From NCBI GenBank assembly GCA_013398615.1, contig VZSR01003807.1:4370307-4434306 (forward strand): a DNA stretch of 64,000 nt, written 5' to 3'. A program made the position numbers and the translations under genes. The DNA is from Brachypodius melanocephalos. Lineage: Eukaryota; Chordata; Aves; Passeriformes; Pycnonotidae. Under the pieces are notes generated by a model. It worked only from the letters and a program-made list of their open reading frames with translations, did not search any database and was not told the origin of the DNA. Positions 11,046 through 24,300 of the stretch are shown in pieces. Each line of letters begins with the position of its first letter. Position 1 is the first letter of the stretch.

Positions 11046-14000
11046 ATGTGTGCAATATTCTGAACAGAAAATGTCAAAATTAATACGTGCTTGTACCACA
11101 AACCTGAAATTATAGAAGCTGCAATGAGGTTTTTAAAGTAGTTGTGTGAATGTGTTCTTTACTGAATCTTTTAGAATGTCTAATCCTTTAATGACTTACA
11201 AAATTAATTTCTAAATGGATCTCCCCTCCCCCTGCCTCCCTCCGTGTCAAGGGACTTGTGACATGTCCTTGCTGAGCTGCTGATTTTTGTAGTGGGAATG
11301 GTTTCTCAGAAGAACACTCGTTTAGACTGCCAAAAATACAGTAAAATGTTCTTAATAAAAAAGATTATTTGTTTCTGAAATATGTAGCATGTGGAAATTG
11401 AAATCCTCTCTGCTTTGTTTTTGGTAATTGCACTTCTGCTGATCAACTTAATGATTGGAATCTCTCCTCTCCAGCACTCTTCCATAACCTTACTTTTTTT
11501 GGAAGCAGAGTGCCTTATTAGTCTGAAAATTTGAATGTGTGAATGGGTCAAAGTTTGACTTGCTCAGCTTGGTTTGTTTATTGATTTATTTTGCTGAGAT
11601 CTGTGGCAGCCGGTTCAGTGAGTACAGCTGGCAGCAGGAGGTCCCTGCTGTCTAACAGAGGTGGTGTTACCTGGTGTGCAAGCAGAGGGTTTCAAATGGT
11701 GTGCAGCTGCTTTAGTCCTTCACACATGGCATCACACATGAGAAAACCTTCATGTTTGTCTGCAAAACTTGTCACTGGGAGAATCTGTTTGGAATAATTC
11801 TTGTTATGATGCAAATGCTTTTATCGAGGACAGTTCCTTTAAAGCTTTATTTTCAATTGTCAGTTGACATTTTGGGTAAGAGAAGCTTTCATTCTTGTCT
11901 CCAGAATGAAGGTAAATTGTGAAGCAAAAGAGTCTCGTAATTGTACCAGGTAAGGCTATTTTACTTGAAAGACTCAAGTTTAGAATGCACAAAATATTTT
12001 TGCGGTTCTTTTCTAAATACTGCTAATAAAGGTTCTAGATGTAAGAGATGGTGGAAAATTCAGAATGCTTTGTAAACAACTCTGGTTTAATCTTGTGAGT
12101 ATTTTACTTTGGATACTGATTTTTTTTTCTTTTAAGTCAGGCCAGGAGCCTGGAGATTTAAGTTTTGAGGCACATATATTTTATGACTGTCAGGAGGGAA
12201 TACTACCCTTAAACCTGCTCCTTCATTACCAGGTCTGTTTCAATGCTGCTGTTACTCCTGGGAAGAATCTAGTGCAGCTTATTTTGTCATGAGTATGCTA
12301 TCAAGGTCAGGTTATTTCTCAAAAAAACCCCTAAAACTCAATTTTTTCGGGGGGAGGGCAAGTATTTCTGCATTTTTTATGAATCTTCTGCTTTCTTGTT
12401 TAACAATGCAAAAGTTATACCCTTTCAGGTAATTTCTGCTTCTTAAAACACAAGAAAACACAAAACATGAGAGTAATAGTGCGAGGCCTTTGAGGGGGAG
12501 GGCCTTGCCTCTTCTAAGAGGATTTGTTTACTAGTAACTGTGACTGGGTTTCATTAATATCCCTTTTTAAGGGAAGCTTTGTCTGGTTTACCTGGGCAAA
12601 AGTGAATTCAGTGTCTTAAAATGAAGAACAAGAAAAGAAATAACTCCATTAATTAGTTCAGTAGGGTGGTTCCCTTGCAGAAACAATAGCACATGTTCAC
12701 ATTCACTGGAGGAATGGATTGCTGTGCCCTCATTTTATCATGGCTTTGTCAGGGCAAAGCCTGTTCAGCTCTGCTACTAAGTTCTTTCATTTGATTGTCA
12801 GGCTTCTGTAGGTGCCGGTTTTCAAATGAAGATGCACTGTGAACAGAATGCAAACACGTCCACCCTGCTTTCACACAGCATTTGTAAACTGTCCAGCTAA
12901 AGGCAGAACTGAAAAACCAGTGGAGTTCGCCCCCATGTTTGTTCTAATAATACCACCATGGCTGAATATCGTGAGTTTTTGACCATGCCACATGCCTGAT
13001 ATAAATAGCTGTGCAAAGGAGAAACCTCAGCTGAGATTACCAAACTTGGTGTTTTGGGTTTGTGATTGAACTTCAGCCAGGATGGCAAAAGCAAGCTAGT
13101 AATTATCCTTGCTGGCCTGAAGCTGCCCTGATGACTGCAGAATGAAAGGCTTTGTTTGCTTCCTCACTGCCCTAAGGCACCAGTGTGTCCTGTGCCTACA
13201 GATCCTGATCAGGCTAAGGGCAGAGATCTCAGGCCAGGGTGGGTGGTGTCTGCCATTCCTTCCTACAGAAAGAGCATGAAGTATGTGGGAGGAGTGTGGA
13301 AACTCAAACTGACCCCATATTAGTTCTTAGCTCATGGTCTTTCCTATCCCATCTCCCTGTCAAATTGGCCTTGTCTTCCTCCTTTACCCTCCAGCAGTCC
13401 TGCTTAGCTGCATGTCAGGGTTCTCTGTAAGTTCTGCCAAAGTGAAACTGTAGGAATCTTTTTTAAAAGTTTCTTTTATGGTACTCATGTTGTTCAGACA
13501 ATGATGCTCATAGAAGCCTTATATTGTGCATGTTGGTCATTACTAAAAAACTAAGGAGAAGGCCATACAACATGTTAAACTATTCCCTGTGCTTTGACTG
13601 CATCTTTGGTTACATAGTGGTTTTCATCTAGATGGCAAAACCAAAGTGTGTATTAATTGCATCCTTTGTCTGTGTGCTGTTCTAAGCCCACAATTAATAA
13701 TAAGCTTAGTAAAACTAAATAAAACAAATGTAATTTGCAACTGAAGTATTTTAATTGTATGAACTACTAAGAAGTAAAGAATTTATCTGTGTCTTGCTGT
13801 TACAACAAACGCTTTTAAAATTCTTTAGGTAGCTGATGACTTAAATATTTCATGAAGCAAAATTTACCTTGAATACAAACTCAGGTTACAAAACACTAAT
13901 AATTTGATTTAAAAGGCTTTAGCGCTGCCTTCTAGAAATAGCTGATAAAAAATTATATACAAGACTGGAAATTTTGCTGCACTTGCACTACCTGCAGAAA

Positions 14001-14432
14001 TTTCTATGCATCTACTACATGTAACAAAAGAAGCTAGAGTAATGTGGGATTGTTACCCTCACAGAGACTAACTTAATTGCAGAGGAACAGGCAGTTCTTC
14101 AGGGAAGAGCTGAAAGATTAAGAGTTATGGCAAACATAAGTCTCTTAAAACCCAGATAGTCACAATATTAGTAATTGCAGTAAATGAAAATAAAAATGTT
14201 TCCCTTATGTATACATCAAAGTATAGGGAATGCAATTTGAGAATAATTTTTAAGGAGCTTCCATAAATCTAAAGCGTACTTGGGATTGATGAGTTGTATT
14301 TGCACGTTTGGAAGTGGGAGAAGGAGGAGGAAATAATAATTATGTCGTGAACTTGTTCTATGGTTAAGTAGGAAGCTGTTAAAGGAAAAAGAATAGCCCA
14401 TGTCACGACACCCTCCCCCCCACTTTGAAGTT

Positions 14433-14474
14433 GTTGGATTCATTACTTACGAAGTTGGATTCATTGCTTATGAA
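14433..14474. repeat. Tandem duplication, 2 x 21 bp
   Basis: Copies at 14433-14453 and 14454-14474 share GTTGGATTCATT at the start and differ at two positions (TACTTACGAA versus TGCTTATGAA). It is an isolated local duplication. Confidence 0.95.
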
Positions 14475-15039
14475 AGGATTTTCAGTGACAATGGCATTCC
14501 CTGACTCTGGAAAAATATTATGAGAAATTAAAACAGTCATTTTCTTCCAAAGTTAATACTCTGCATCAGCTTTGTATCTGCACATATGTAGGTGTCAGTG
14601 CAATTTTGACCCAAGAATTCCTTCAGTCTAGCAGATAAAATAGCTCTGGGTGTGTAGGTGTAATGGATTTTTTTTTCCTTACTCAAGGTGTTGAAAAGAT
14701 CAATTTTTCTTCTCTATGAGTTTGCAACTTTTAGGGGATGTTTTGTTCTTACTTTACTCCTTTATATAGTTGGTCTGTACTTGCTTCCCCTTCTCTGGCT
14801 TCACAATACAGGTGTGGAGATGTTACTGAGAGTTCTCTAATGGCTGGTGAGTGCCCTATGTTTGTGTTTTTAACTAAAAACCCATTGTTTTCAGGTTTTG
14901 TTGAATTTCATCAATATTCTTGCCAAATAGCTTCTTCCCAGGAAGTGGACAACTTTATTCTTTTTAATCCGGCCATCAGCTGGAAATCTAGGTTGAGGTT
15001 CAGAAGTGGAGTGCAGATATGAGGTCTAAAAAAGGTGTC

Positions 15040-15380
15040 AGTTCTCTGTGGTTGGTGGACTCCTCCCGTACTTCTGTTCCTGCTGTGCCCTTGTGGGAAC
15101 AAACGTGTTTGTATCTCTGTCGATGAGGGCGGTGCTGGGACGGCAGTGAGGGAGATAAAGCGCTGCCCTGTGCGGCCAAGGGACCGATTTAGCAGAGTGT
15201 TCTTTGCAGGTGCGTGGGTACAACGTGTGCCCCTGCCTGCCTGGTCAGGGCGTGTTTGCGACTGCTGCCTCAAGTTTATCTGTACTGGGCCGCTTTTATT
15301 CCAGGAAGCTGCTACTTGTGAGACCTCCTGCTAAGCTCTGCACGAGGCCCTCTTTGCGTAATCAGGCATTTGTGATGGAT
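15040..15380. promoter_or_regulatory. CpG-enriched patch in intergenic DNA, possible regulatory element
   Basis: I count about fifteen CpG dinucleotides in roughly 340 bp (for example GATGAGGGCGGTG, GGACGGC, AAGCGCTGCC, TGCGGCCAAG, GTTTGCGACTG, GGGCCGC), while the flanking kilobases have almost none. Local GC content is also higher. No gene starts here that I can recognise, and the overlapping open frames on both strands look like by-products of the GC content. It could be an enhancer or an unrecognised promoter; the function is a guess. Confidence 0.35.
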
Positions 15381-18122
15381 GGCTTCACAGTAATTGTCTG
15401 CTGGTGCAGTTTTGGCCTTGTTTAATTTTTCCGTATTCTTCAGAATACTAATGCAGAGCAGATAAACACATTGTTTGTCTAAGGCCCCTAAGATCAGATT
15501 TTACTATCAATACTTGACCTAACAACTTTACTTGTGTGGTCAAGGATTTGCTGCTTATGAAAGCACGACCTTGTTTATGCTTTATTTAGGAAATAAATGT
15601 AAGCACTTGGATTTATTGCTTTTGCTTGCTTCCAAATATTGTTCTTCACCTCTCAGGGCAGCTAAAGGAATAGGAGTTTTGATTCAGTTGTTACAATACC
15701 AGATACACACATTTGGTGAGGACTACTAAAACAAGACATTCAAAACTTAACGTGATGTAGGACTGTACAGGGTACTTACCAAACATCATCTTGTCTCTAA
15801 AGATAAGCATTAGCTGAAGATGCTGTAAGACAGGAGTCAGCATTCAGCTAGAGGTATGTGAAGATTTTAGACTTTCAGGTATTGGATGAGCGGTGTTTAA
15901 TTAGGCATTATATTGCATGCTTTGCCTCTTTCCGTGTCACTGTCTCGCACAATTGGAACCTGCTACTGCATCCGGGTTCTTGGCTATTCCACAAGACAGG
16001 TTTGATATGAGTTTTGTTGAAGATTTTTATGTGCATTTGCAGGATTATTTTTCCAAAAGAGTTTAAAGTACCACATTGTAGATAAATGATTCAAGTTCTT
16101 GAACCATAAAATACTTGTTTGTCCTCAAAAAGTCCCCAGGTACTGATACATTTTTTATTACCTACTGAAAAGAACCAAATAGCCTGCATTTCCTCAAAGC
16201 TACACGTATGCTGGAGGAGGGAGTGAATATCAGTGAGAGGACTTTTTGTGGTACTGTTTTATTCTCAGTTCTTGATCAGCATTATCTTACTGCTGTCATA
16301 TTTATTGCTTGAGAGCTGAAGTGAGCTAGAACACCTCTTAGCAGGTTTTCTAGTGCTGATCCAGCAGCTATTAAAGTGTCTGGAGAAATTACTACCTCTT
16401 CAACACACCAGTTTGATCAATTCTGATGCAGTAATCTGGAAAGAATATTTGGTGTTTGAGTCCTGTCGAAAATACTTGAGGTCCAACAGGATGTGCTGTT
16501 AAACCTCCTTCAGTGCTCAGCTTCATTGAAATGGATGGCTGGGACTATGAAAGTGATTTTTACTCTCACTCTGAAGCACTTACCTGAGAGTGCTACCCTA
16601 GCAAGCCGGGAATAGATGAACTTTCCAGTCCAGTGTGATTAATGGTAACTATCCATCTCAGGGACTCTTGAGGGAGATTGCCCAACAGAACCAGCAACGT
16701 GGGCATTGATGCTGTTCTCTACTCTGAGTGATGGAAGGTGTTAGAATGCCTTGGTCCAGCAGAGGAAGATTGGCAAATGCTCCAAAAATATTTTTTGTAT
16801 TTTCAAGCCTCTTGTGATTTTTAAACAAATACTGTTTAATGGGAGTTTGAGCTTCACGGGCTTTGGCAGTTGTGAATATACATTGTGCTAACTTTCTATA
16901 TACTGTTGGAATTTCACTTGGCCATTTTTTTAAAGAAGAGCTGCCTTTTAGTTAAACTTCCTCCTTAAATATGTTTCGTATTGTGTAATTCTACACATAT
17001 CAGGAAAATCACAGTTCTGTCACATCTTTCGTGCTGTTCGTGCACACAAAGTGCTGAGCAGTGGCAAGGCAGCTGCTGCAGTATGGTTATTGCTAATCAA
17101 TCTGAATAAATTTGAGGATTTTATTGCAGTTTCTCTCCAGAACTGTCAGCATGAAGTATACAAAATCTCTTGCTTTTGAAGCTCAAATGAAGCCTGTAAT
17201 GATGTGAAATTTTTAATGTTATATAAGACATCTTATCATGTGGTTTCTTGATATGCCTTGATTATAAGTAAACTGAGAGAGTTTTTTGATTTCCTTATGG
17301 TGCTTTTATTGGCTCTATACTTCTGTGGATTTTTTTTTTTAAATTCATCATATTGCTGCTGCTGCTGTTGCTTCCAGTCTTGCTACTGGAGTTTTGACTT
17401 CTAGATCATTACAATTCTCTTTCAGTCATGCATGTTTGCCAAGTATCTTGGATGTCATACTTAACTGTTTTTGGATCTTCTGTAGGAAATGCAACCATTT
17501 CCAGAGTCCATGGTTTATACTCAGCTTTATTGTTGCTGGGAATCTTCCTCAGCCAACTGCCCACAGAACTGACTGAGGAGTTGAGGGTGCTGGAAAATTA
17601 GGCAGACCGAGTGGGCGTGTGAATGATGTAAATGTTTATCTCTGTGCGGTTGGGTTACAGGGATTTCTCTTTTACAGAAGGAGTCCTGATATTCCAAAGT
17701 TTGTAACAGTGTATTTGCTGATTACTTAGAAAAAATAAATGCCTCAGCTGTGCTGCTGTCTCTTTCCCAGGTAAGAACCACTTTATTTACTACAAAGCTA
17801 ATAACAATGACAGGATTTGAGGAAAATAGACATGAGACTGGTGCTAAAGTCAAATATATTTCTTCTCATTAATTTAACTGAAAAGCCCTAAATTAGCTTA
17901 AGAAGAAACATGAGTGGCTTTGGTTTTGTCTCTGAAACAAGTTTTCCATAAAACATTTTGTGGGTGTGGCTACATGGCTGTTTCCTCTGAAGGAGAAACT
18001 GAAGCACTTCATATATTTATGTCACAAACATTACAAGATTTTTAGTATCTGTGGTGGGAGATACTTTCCCTTGGTGTAAGGAGTATACCTATTGATGGAT
18101 ATCAGGAAAAAGCTATTATATA

Positions 18123-18300
18123 ATCATAGAATCACTATAGAATCATCATAGAATATACTGAGTTGGAAGGGACCCATCAGGATCTTTGAGTCCAGCTCCT
18201 GACCCTGTGCAGGACACTCAGGAGTCACACCATATACCTGAGAGCATTGTCCAGATGCTTCTTGAACTCTCTCAGGCTTGATGCTGTGGCAGCTATGACT
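18123..18300 (-). mobile_element. CR1 LINE 3'-end fragment
   Basis: The left end has the CR1 terminal repeat in reverse complement (ATCATAGAATCACTATAGAAT, CATCATAGAATA), followed by GAGTTGGAAGGGACCCATCAGG and AGTCCAGCTCCTGACCCTGT, the usual reverse-complement CR1 3' UTR. Similarity fades after GGCTTGATGCTGTGGCAGC, so it is a short, 5'-truncated, non-coding copy on the minus strand. Confidence 0.9.
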
Positions 18301-21300
18301 GAAGGATAGCAGGTACCCACACTGTACAAGGGCTGAAAATCACATGTTATCAAAAGTGAGATTTGTCCAAAACTGGTATTGAACTTTTAGGCACTTTATT
18401 TAAGTATACTTGTTTTGGTCATCTGCTAGTTCTACCCAGAACAGCTGAGTGGTCCTCTAGTCATATTCTGCTTTGTCAGTCCCTAGAAACAGCCATGTAA
18501 GTGGGGAAACGTTTTGGATTAAGAAACATAATCTGTCACCGGATTTGTGCCTGGGAGATACATTTCCATCTTTCATAGCCTCAATAGCCACTTTCTGGGT
18601 TCAGTTTTGCACAATATGGTGGAGAGTTCTGATATGGTTTTAATTAATTCTTTGTAGATCGCAGTCATGAGAGCCTATACTTCTACATGTTTAAATTGTT
18701 GTGAGTCTTGGATTAAAAAACTCAAACCAACAAAAACAAACACAAAGAACCCAACAACAAACAACTATAAATTTAAGTGCTAATCTCCAGGCTAGTCTGT
18801 GGTACTTGGGTCCAGTTAGTATTTCCATTAATTGGTACACTCTTCACCTGCACTCGGGTGATATACATGGAACTGTAATAGTTGTCTTTGCAAGGGAATA
18901 TTTCAAATAAATCATTCCTAGACAGCTACTGGTAATGATGAGCCAGTATTCACCTATATAAAACACCAATACCTGTATTGATTAACATTCTTTGGTACCA
19001 CTCTGATGACAGAGGTAAGAACAGGAGTTAGCCTGGTTTTACACCTCAGCACTTCTGTTTTCAGCCAATTAAAAAATTGCCAACAAAAAAAAAAGAACAC
19101 GCAAACAAGACTTTGCTTCAGTCTAGTGAGTGCAAATTGGTCATTTGCCCTTCAGCAACACTGCTGCAGGGGGAGATGAGCTGAGTGTAGACTGCAGGAT
19201 GCATCAAGTTTCTGGTGCACTCAGCTTCAGCATGGCCCTATGCCCAAGTGTATGCAGGGAGGAGAGCCAAGTGTGCACTTGGAGAATGATGTAGACTCAT
19301 CCTGTCTGATGGCTAGGGACCAGTGAAATCCAGTTCCCATATGTCACCTCTTGATTTACTACGAAGCTACTGTGGAAAATTGTCAGCACACAAAGCAGAT
19401 TGTTTTCTTCTAATAGTTCGTGTGAATTTTATTCTCAGTCCTTGGGATTCTTGACCAGCTGTTCCCACAGAGTAGCTGCAACAGTGCATCAAAGTATTGC
19501 CTGTAGAAGCAACTAATGCAGCACAGTGTGGAAGATACCACTGCTTATAGGATTGCAGAACTGACAGCTGGATAACCATGCGACAGAGCACTTGAGATAT
19601 GACTTAGCAGCCTGTAATTTGTGTTCTAATTTGAGCCCCAAGATGATTTTTTAAACCAATGGATATGACTCCTTAATGAAAAACTGTGGATAATGTAGTC
19701 CCTGTAATCTTTTGATCCTTCTGTCAAAACTCAAGGATTGGCTGAACTCCAATCTATAATATAAACCTGATCCATCTTAGAATGCAATTGGCCTGACTAA
19801 AATATATTCTGTTGGTAGAGAGGAACCATGCTGCCTTTTCCCAGTAAAATGAAATGTTGCTGAATGCAGTTACCCAGTTACTCTGTAGAAGCTGAATATA
19901 CTGTACTCAAGGTTGTGCATTATTAGCCAGCAAAATTTTTACCAATCCCAAAATCTGAAATCTGCTACATACCTTTATTAATTCTAGAATGCATGAGCAG
20001 TGGATGTTAGATTATTAGACAAAAAACATTGCTGAGCTTGTTATATTTTCAAAGGCCCAATAGTTTTAAGAAATAACTTTTTACTGGAAAAAAAATACAT
20101 ATAAGCATGAAATATTTCATTCTCTCAGATAATTGGACAGTCTATATGTAAGCAGATGAGGTAAGGACAGTGAATGCAAAGACTGGATTTTGTTCCATAA
20201 ATATGTATCTAGCAGGTGTGTGCCATCCTACAAGCACAGCCTTATGCTCCATAAAGGAGAGCTGGAGGAGCACAGTGTATTTAATCATCAATGCTTGTGT
20301 GGATCAGCATGAACAGTCTTTAGAAAGAGTGAGAATTCTATATTCAGCTTGAGAGTTTACAGCTTTTATACAATATGCCTTTTGAATAAAGCTAAGCACA
20401 GTTCTGCACATGCTTTGCAGGCAATTGTATTCTTTGTTGCATGTGAAATGGAGAATACCAGCCTCTTCTGCCACAGAAATGTTAAGTGGACTGATTCATT
20501 TTTCTACTTAGTCTTACAACTTTTGATTATGTAAAGGATCCAAGTGCCATATAGGAATGGATAATTACCAAGAGATGCTGTTCACATGGGAAGAACAATA
20601 TGAAGTTTTAACCAAGATTCTTACTGAAGAATTCTTATAATCCATCAACCAAACAGATTTGCTTTGTGCTGACCGCATCTGTATTTTTTTTTCTTTCATA
20701 ATTCTTGATGTTGCAATTAGTATTACAGATTTATAGGAAGCACTGTGTTATCAGGTACATGTTTGAGAAGCCGCTGGGCATCAACACATCAGAGGGTAAG
20801 CAATAAAAAAAATTAATGTACCATGCACGTGGAAGTCAGATAAAGTCAGTTTGAACCTCTTCCTTGCTGACTACAAGTAAAGGTTTTGAGATATCCACAG
20901 ACAAATTGCGAAGAGAAGCACCTTTTAAATGTGCTTTCACAAATATCCTTTGAATGGTGTTATCTGAACTCCTGTATATTATTTTGGTAGTTCACAGAAA
21001 TGCAATTTGAGTTCCTTTGTTTCCAAACCTTCTGGTTTTGAGACTGCATATTTTAATTCCCATGCATGTCATTACCACAGCAGTTTAGTAGGTTCTTTGC
21101 ACACAGTTTAAAATCACTTACATTTTCTCTTTCTTAAAACTGGGCATATACATGTCTCCTGCAACACCATGAGTTATAATGGAATTCTGTGAAAGACTGA
21201 CCTGAAGTTTTATTCTTGAGTAGTGAAGGCGAACTATTAGGAGTTTCAAGATTACTTGATTTACTTCTAAAACCTAACATGCTACTGAGTTTGATCAGAT

Positions 21301-24300
21301 TATGTTCAGATTTATATTCTTTTTCGACTTCTACTCTCATTTTTTCTGATTTTCACTGCATTGTAGTAAGCCTGTAGAAAGCACTGGAGTTGTCAGCGAG
21401 GTCTGTCACAGCTCGAGGCTTCACTGCACTTTTGCCTCAAGAATTTTGCCTTTCTTTATTGTTTCCTCCTTGAAAAGGGATGCGCTTAGTGCAGAATTAA
21501 TGATGGCATTAAGGAGTGAGATGCTCTCGTATGAGGTGATGTGAGGCTTGCCAAATGCCTGTTTAGATTGCACTAATGCACAGTGGGCTGCTCGAAGTGG
21601 AAGCCTGCCAGTGACCTACTGGTGGTGTTCGTGCCTGGGAGCTGGTGCTGTCACTGCCTGGCCCCATCCCCAGCCCCCTGCTCATCCCTGCTGGCTCCAG
21701 TGCTCATGGCTGCAGGAAGGTGCCTCAGCCACCTTAGTGGCCGCAGCTCTGACCCTCTCTCCACACTGCCTGGGAAGCCAAAGCACCCAAATAACACTGT
21801 CTTGGTTCACTATCCAGCTGCTTACTGTGAAAGTCCAAGAGAGATGCAGAGACAAAGGTGAGCAGGGTGTGAGGGTAAAACTATTCTGAAGTGCTTATTT
21901 GGAAAGTGTGGTAATGAGATCTGGCTGAAAAGTCCACGGTTCAGACAAGAAGTTTTCTTTGACTAAGAGTCTAATTGACTTAGATTCTTATTGCCCAAGT
22001 TTGTTTAGACATATTGAACCACTGACATCCAAAGACTATATTGCAAGTTATGGCTTTACTATGAATTAAAAATCATAGTAAAAGCACCCATGCAGGCCTA
22101 TAAATTATAACACCAAGGAGTACTGTGCAAATAAATATTTTGGACTGTCAAAACTTTGTTGCATTGCACTTATTCTAAGCACTGAAAATGAAAGCCTTCA
22201 GAATCTCTGAAGTATTTGAAGGAGTAAATGTAGAAACAAAAGTCTTGACAGCTTTGCAAAATCTTTTCTTGTGGGAAGAAAGACTTCTTGATAAGATCTA
22301 AAATGAAGTCCTGCCCAAATGTGGTCACAGGAGAGTGCAGAAGCACAGTGATTTTCACAAGAGCCAAAATGTTAGCAGCAGCCATATTTCAATGGGGACA
22401 GCTCCATCCTTCCCACATTCAGCACATGACTCTGTAACTCTTGTCTCAAATAGCTGTATCATGTTTTTGTGAGTTAGCAAACACCAGCTGTGGAGGGCTC
22501 TCCACAACAGCATAAGAAAATTGCTCTGTGTTGCACAAAGAAGCCTTGCCAAGACCAGTGCTGTTTTCCTGGTGCAATTATGGCTGTAGGGATAATGGGA
22601 TTTGTCTTCCAGGCTGTGTCAAGGAGGAATCCACCTCCTTCCCATCTTGCAGAACTAGACTGGCCAGGAGCCTGTAGGTCAGACAGGAAATGAAAGACAG
22701 ACTTTTTTTTTTTTACACTCTGGTAACTACCTGATCAACAAATCACCGAGTCCTGACATACTATAGATTTTCTAACACAACTAATTTATTGAAAGATATC
22801 AGTCTTCTTATCTGCAATTACTCTGCAGTAATCACATAGTGAAATCTGTTTTGTGCTATAGAGAAGTGACATAATATGGTCAAAATCTGAAACATGTAAC
22901 CAGGATGGGACATGGTGGTGGCTCTGTCAACATTTAATTTTAGACAAAAACTTGCTCCTTTTTTTCCTTATTTTATCTTAATTGTACTAAATATTGGCCA
23001 GACTAAAGGACTACTACTCCAAAATATCTCTCTGCTCACTTACCAAAGGGCAATCCAAAACTCCCAGGCATGGAGACAAACCACAAGAGCTTAAGATGCA
23101 GAATAACTTTCTAGAAACAATTGCAAGGAACCCTGGACTGTACTTTGGAGCATAGTAGAAAGCCAGTCATTTCACACTGCTTCCCTGACCCGCTCCCCAA
23201 CAGCAGCAAAGGGAGAAAGGCATAAATAGCACCCAAATAAAAGGGTAAAATAACTTAATCTCTCAAATCCAGGTCGTTGACATTTTAATTTGTTCATTTA
23301 AAAAAAAAAAAAAAGGTGTCCTTTTGGCATATGGCTAAAAGAGTCCATCAATCTTACTCTACTGTGGGGGAAGGAAGGAAATTCTTAGAGGCGGAGACAG
23401 AGGTAAAACAGACAGGGAGGGTCATCTCAGGCTTAAATTTTCCTGTACAGTGGAGAATGTGTGGGCTACTGCTAGGGGAATCCCTTCCTCAGGCAGGATC
23501 TGCTGCTCTTCTGGATACTTTTGGCGGCTGCAGGGATGATGCTCAGTGGGTTTGTGTCCTTACTCCATGGGTCGTGCAAAGAGCAGGGTTCCCTCCTCTC
23601 ATACACAGAGACATTTAAGGGATCCTGAGGAGTACAGGCTGAAGGCAGGCTCAGGGGAAGAGAGAGGTGACAGAGGGGCTGTATCCAGACTGATTGCCTT
23701 GCCCTACACCCCATCATCCTACTCTCCTCCAGAGACTGCTTAAAGCATGGACTATCTCCCTTTTAGGGATTTCCTCACCACAGAAATGAACCAAGGGAAG
23801 ACTATAGGGCTGAAATTGGAATATAGTCAGAGCCTAGAGTGGAGCTCTACAACTGCTCACAGGTCTACTGCTGAAAGTGTAGCCCAGCAAAACATTGTAA
23901 AACATTAGTCTTTGGTCCTAAATCCTATTATCCCTTTTCCTGTATTTTCACCTTCTTCACGCTGCTCTCTGGTCCGGGCTCTTTCAGCTTCCCCTCATAC
24001 ATCATCATGTGCTGCTGGCAGAGCTGAGAGTTGGGAGAAGAGCGGTTCTACAGCACAGGGATATTATCCCAGACATTCTCCATTCTCCTGGAACTGTGTG
24101 TGTTAGGAAGAACAGGTAAGTGCAAGCCCCTTGCTTTGATGGTCCCTATGCCTACTGCAGCGCCTGGACCTTGTATTATCCTGAGAGATGAACTTTCCTT
24201 GGGCTCCCAGCTGGCCATGTAAGGCAAAATCCACAGAGCACTTTCTGGCAGATCCATGTGGTTTGCACAGGTTTCTGCTGAATTAAACTCTGCCAGTGCA

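Larger units (their letters stand above)
9852..11065 (+). other. MTR: MTR 3' untranslated region
   Basis: AT-rich sequence after the stop codon with no further conserved exon. It ends near two AATAAA signals. The exact cleavage site cannot be read from the sequence; I place it about 15-20 bases after the second signal, where a TGTGTG-containing stretch begins. No repeat was recognised inside it. Confidence 0.7.
11066..18122. other. Intergenic sequence, proximal part of the MTR-RYR2 gap
   Basis: No exon with a recognisable protein, no RNA gene and no transposon was identified. Open frames here are short (at most about 120 codons), lack familiar motifs and overlap on both strands. Two small items stand out and are listed separately: a tandem duplication at 14433-14474 and a CpG-enriched patch at about 15040-15380. 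A GCTGCTGCTGCTG run lies at about 17353-17366. Confidence 0.7.

Noticed and set aside
12990..13030. TATAAATAG promoter-like motif at about 13000
   Set aside because: A single TATA-like match in AT-rich DNA with no following gene and no other core promoter element is expected by chance.
14911..15334. 120-codon minus-strand and 99-codon plus-strand open frames over the CpG-rich patch
   Set aside because: The frames cover the same bases on both strands and contain no familiar motif. The CpG content itself is the more reliable signal and is reported as such.
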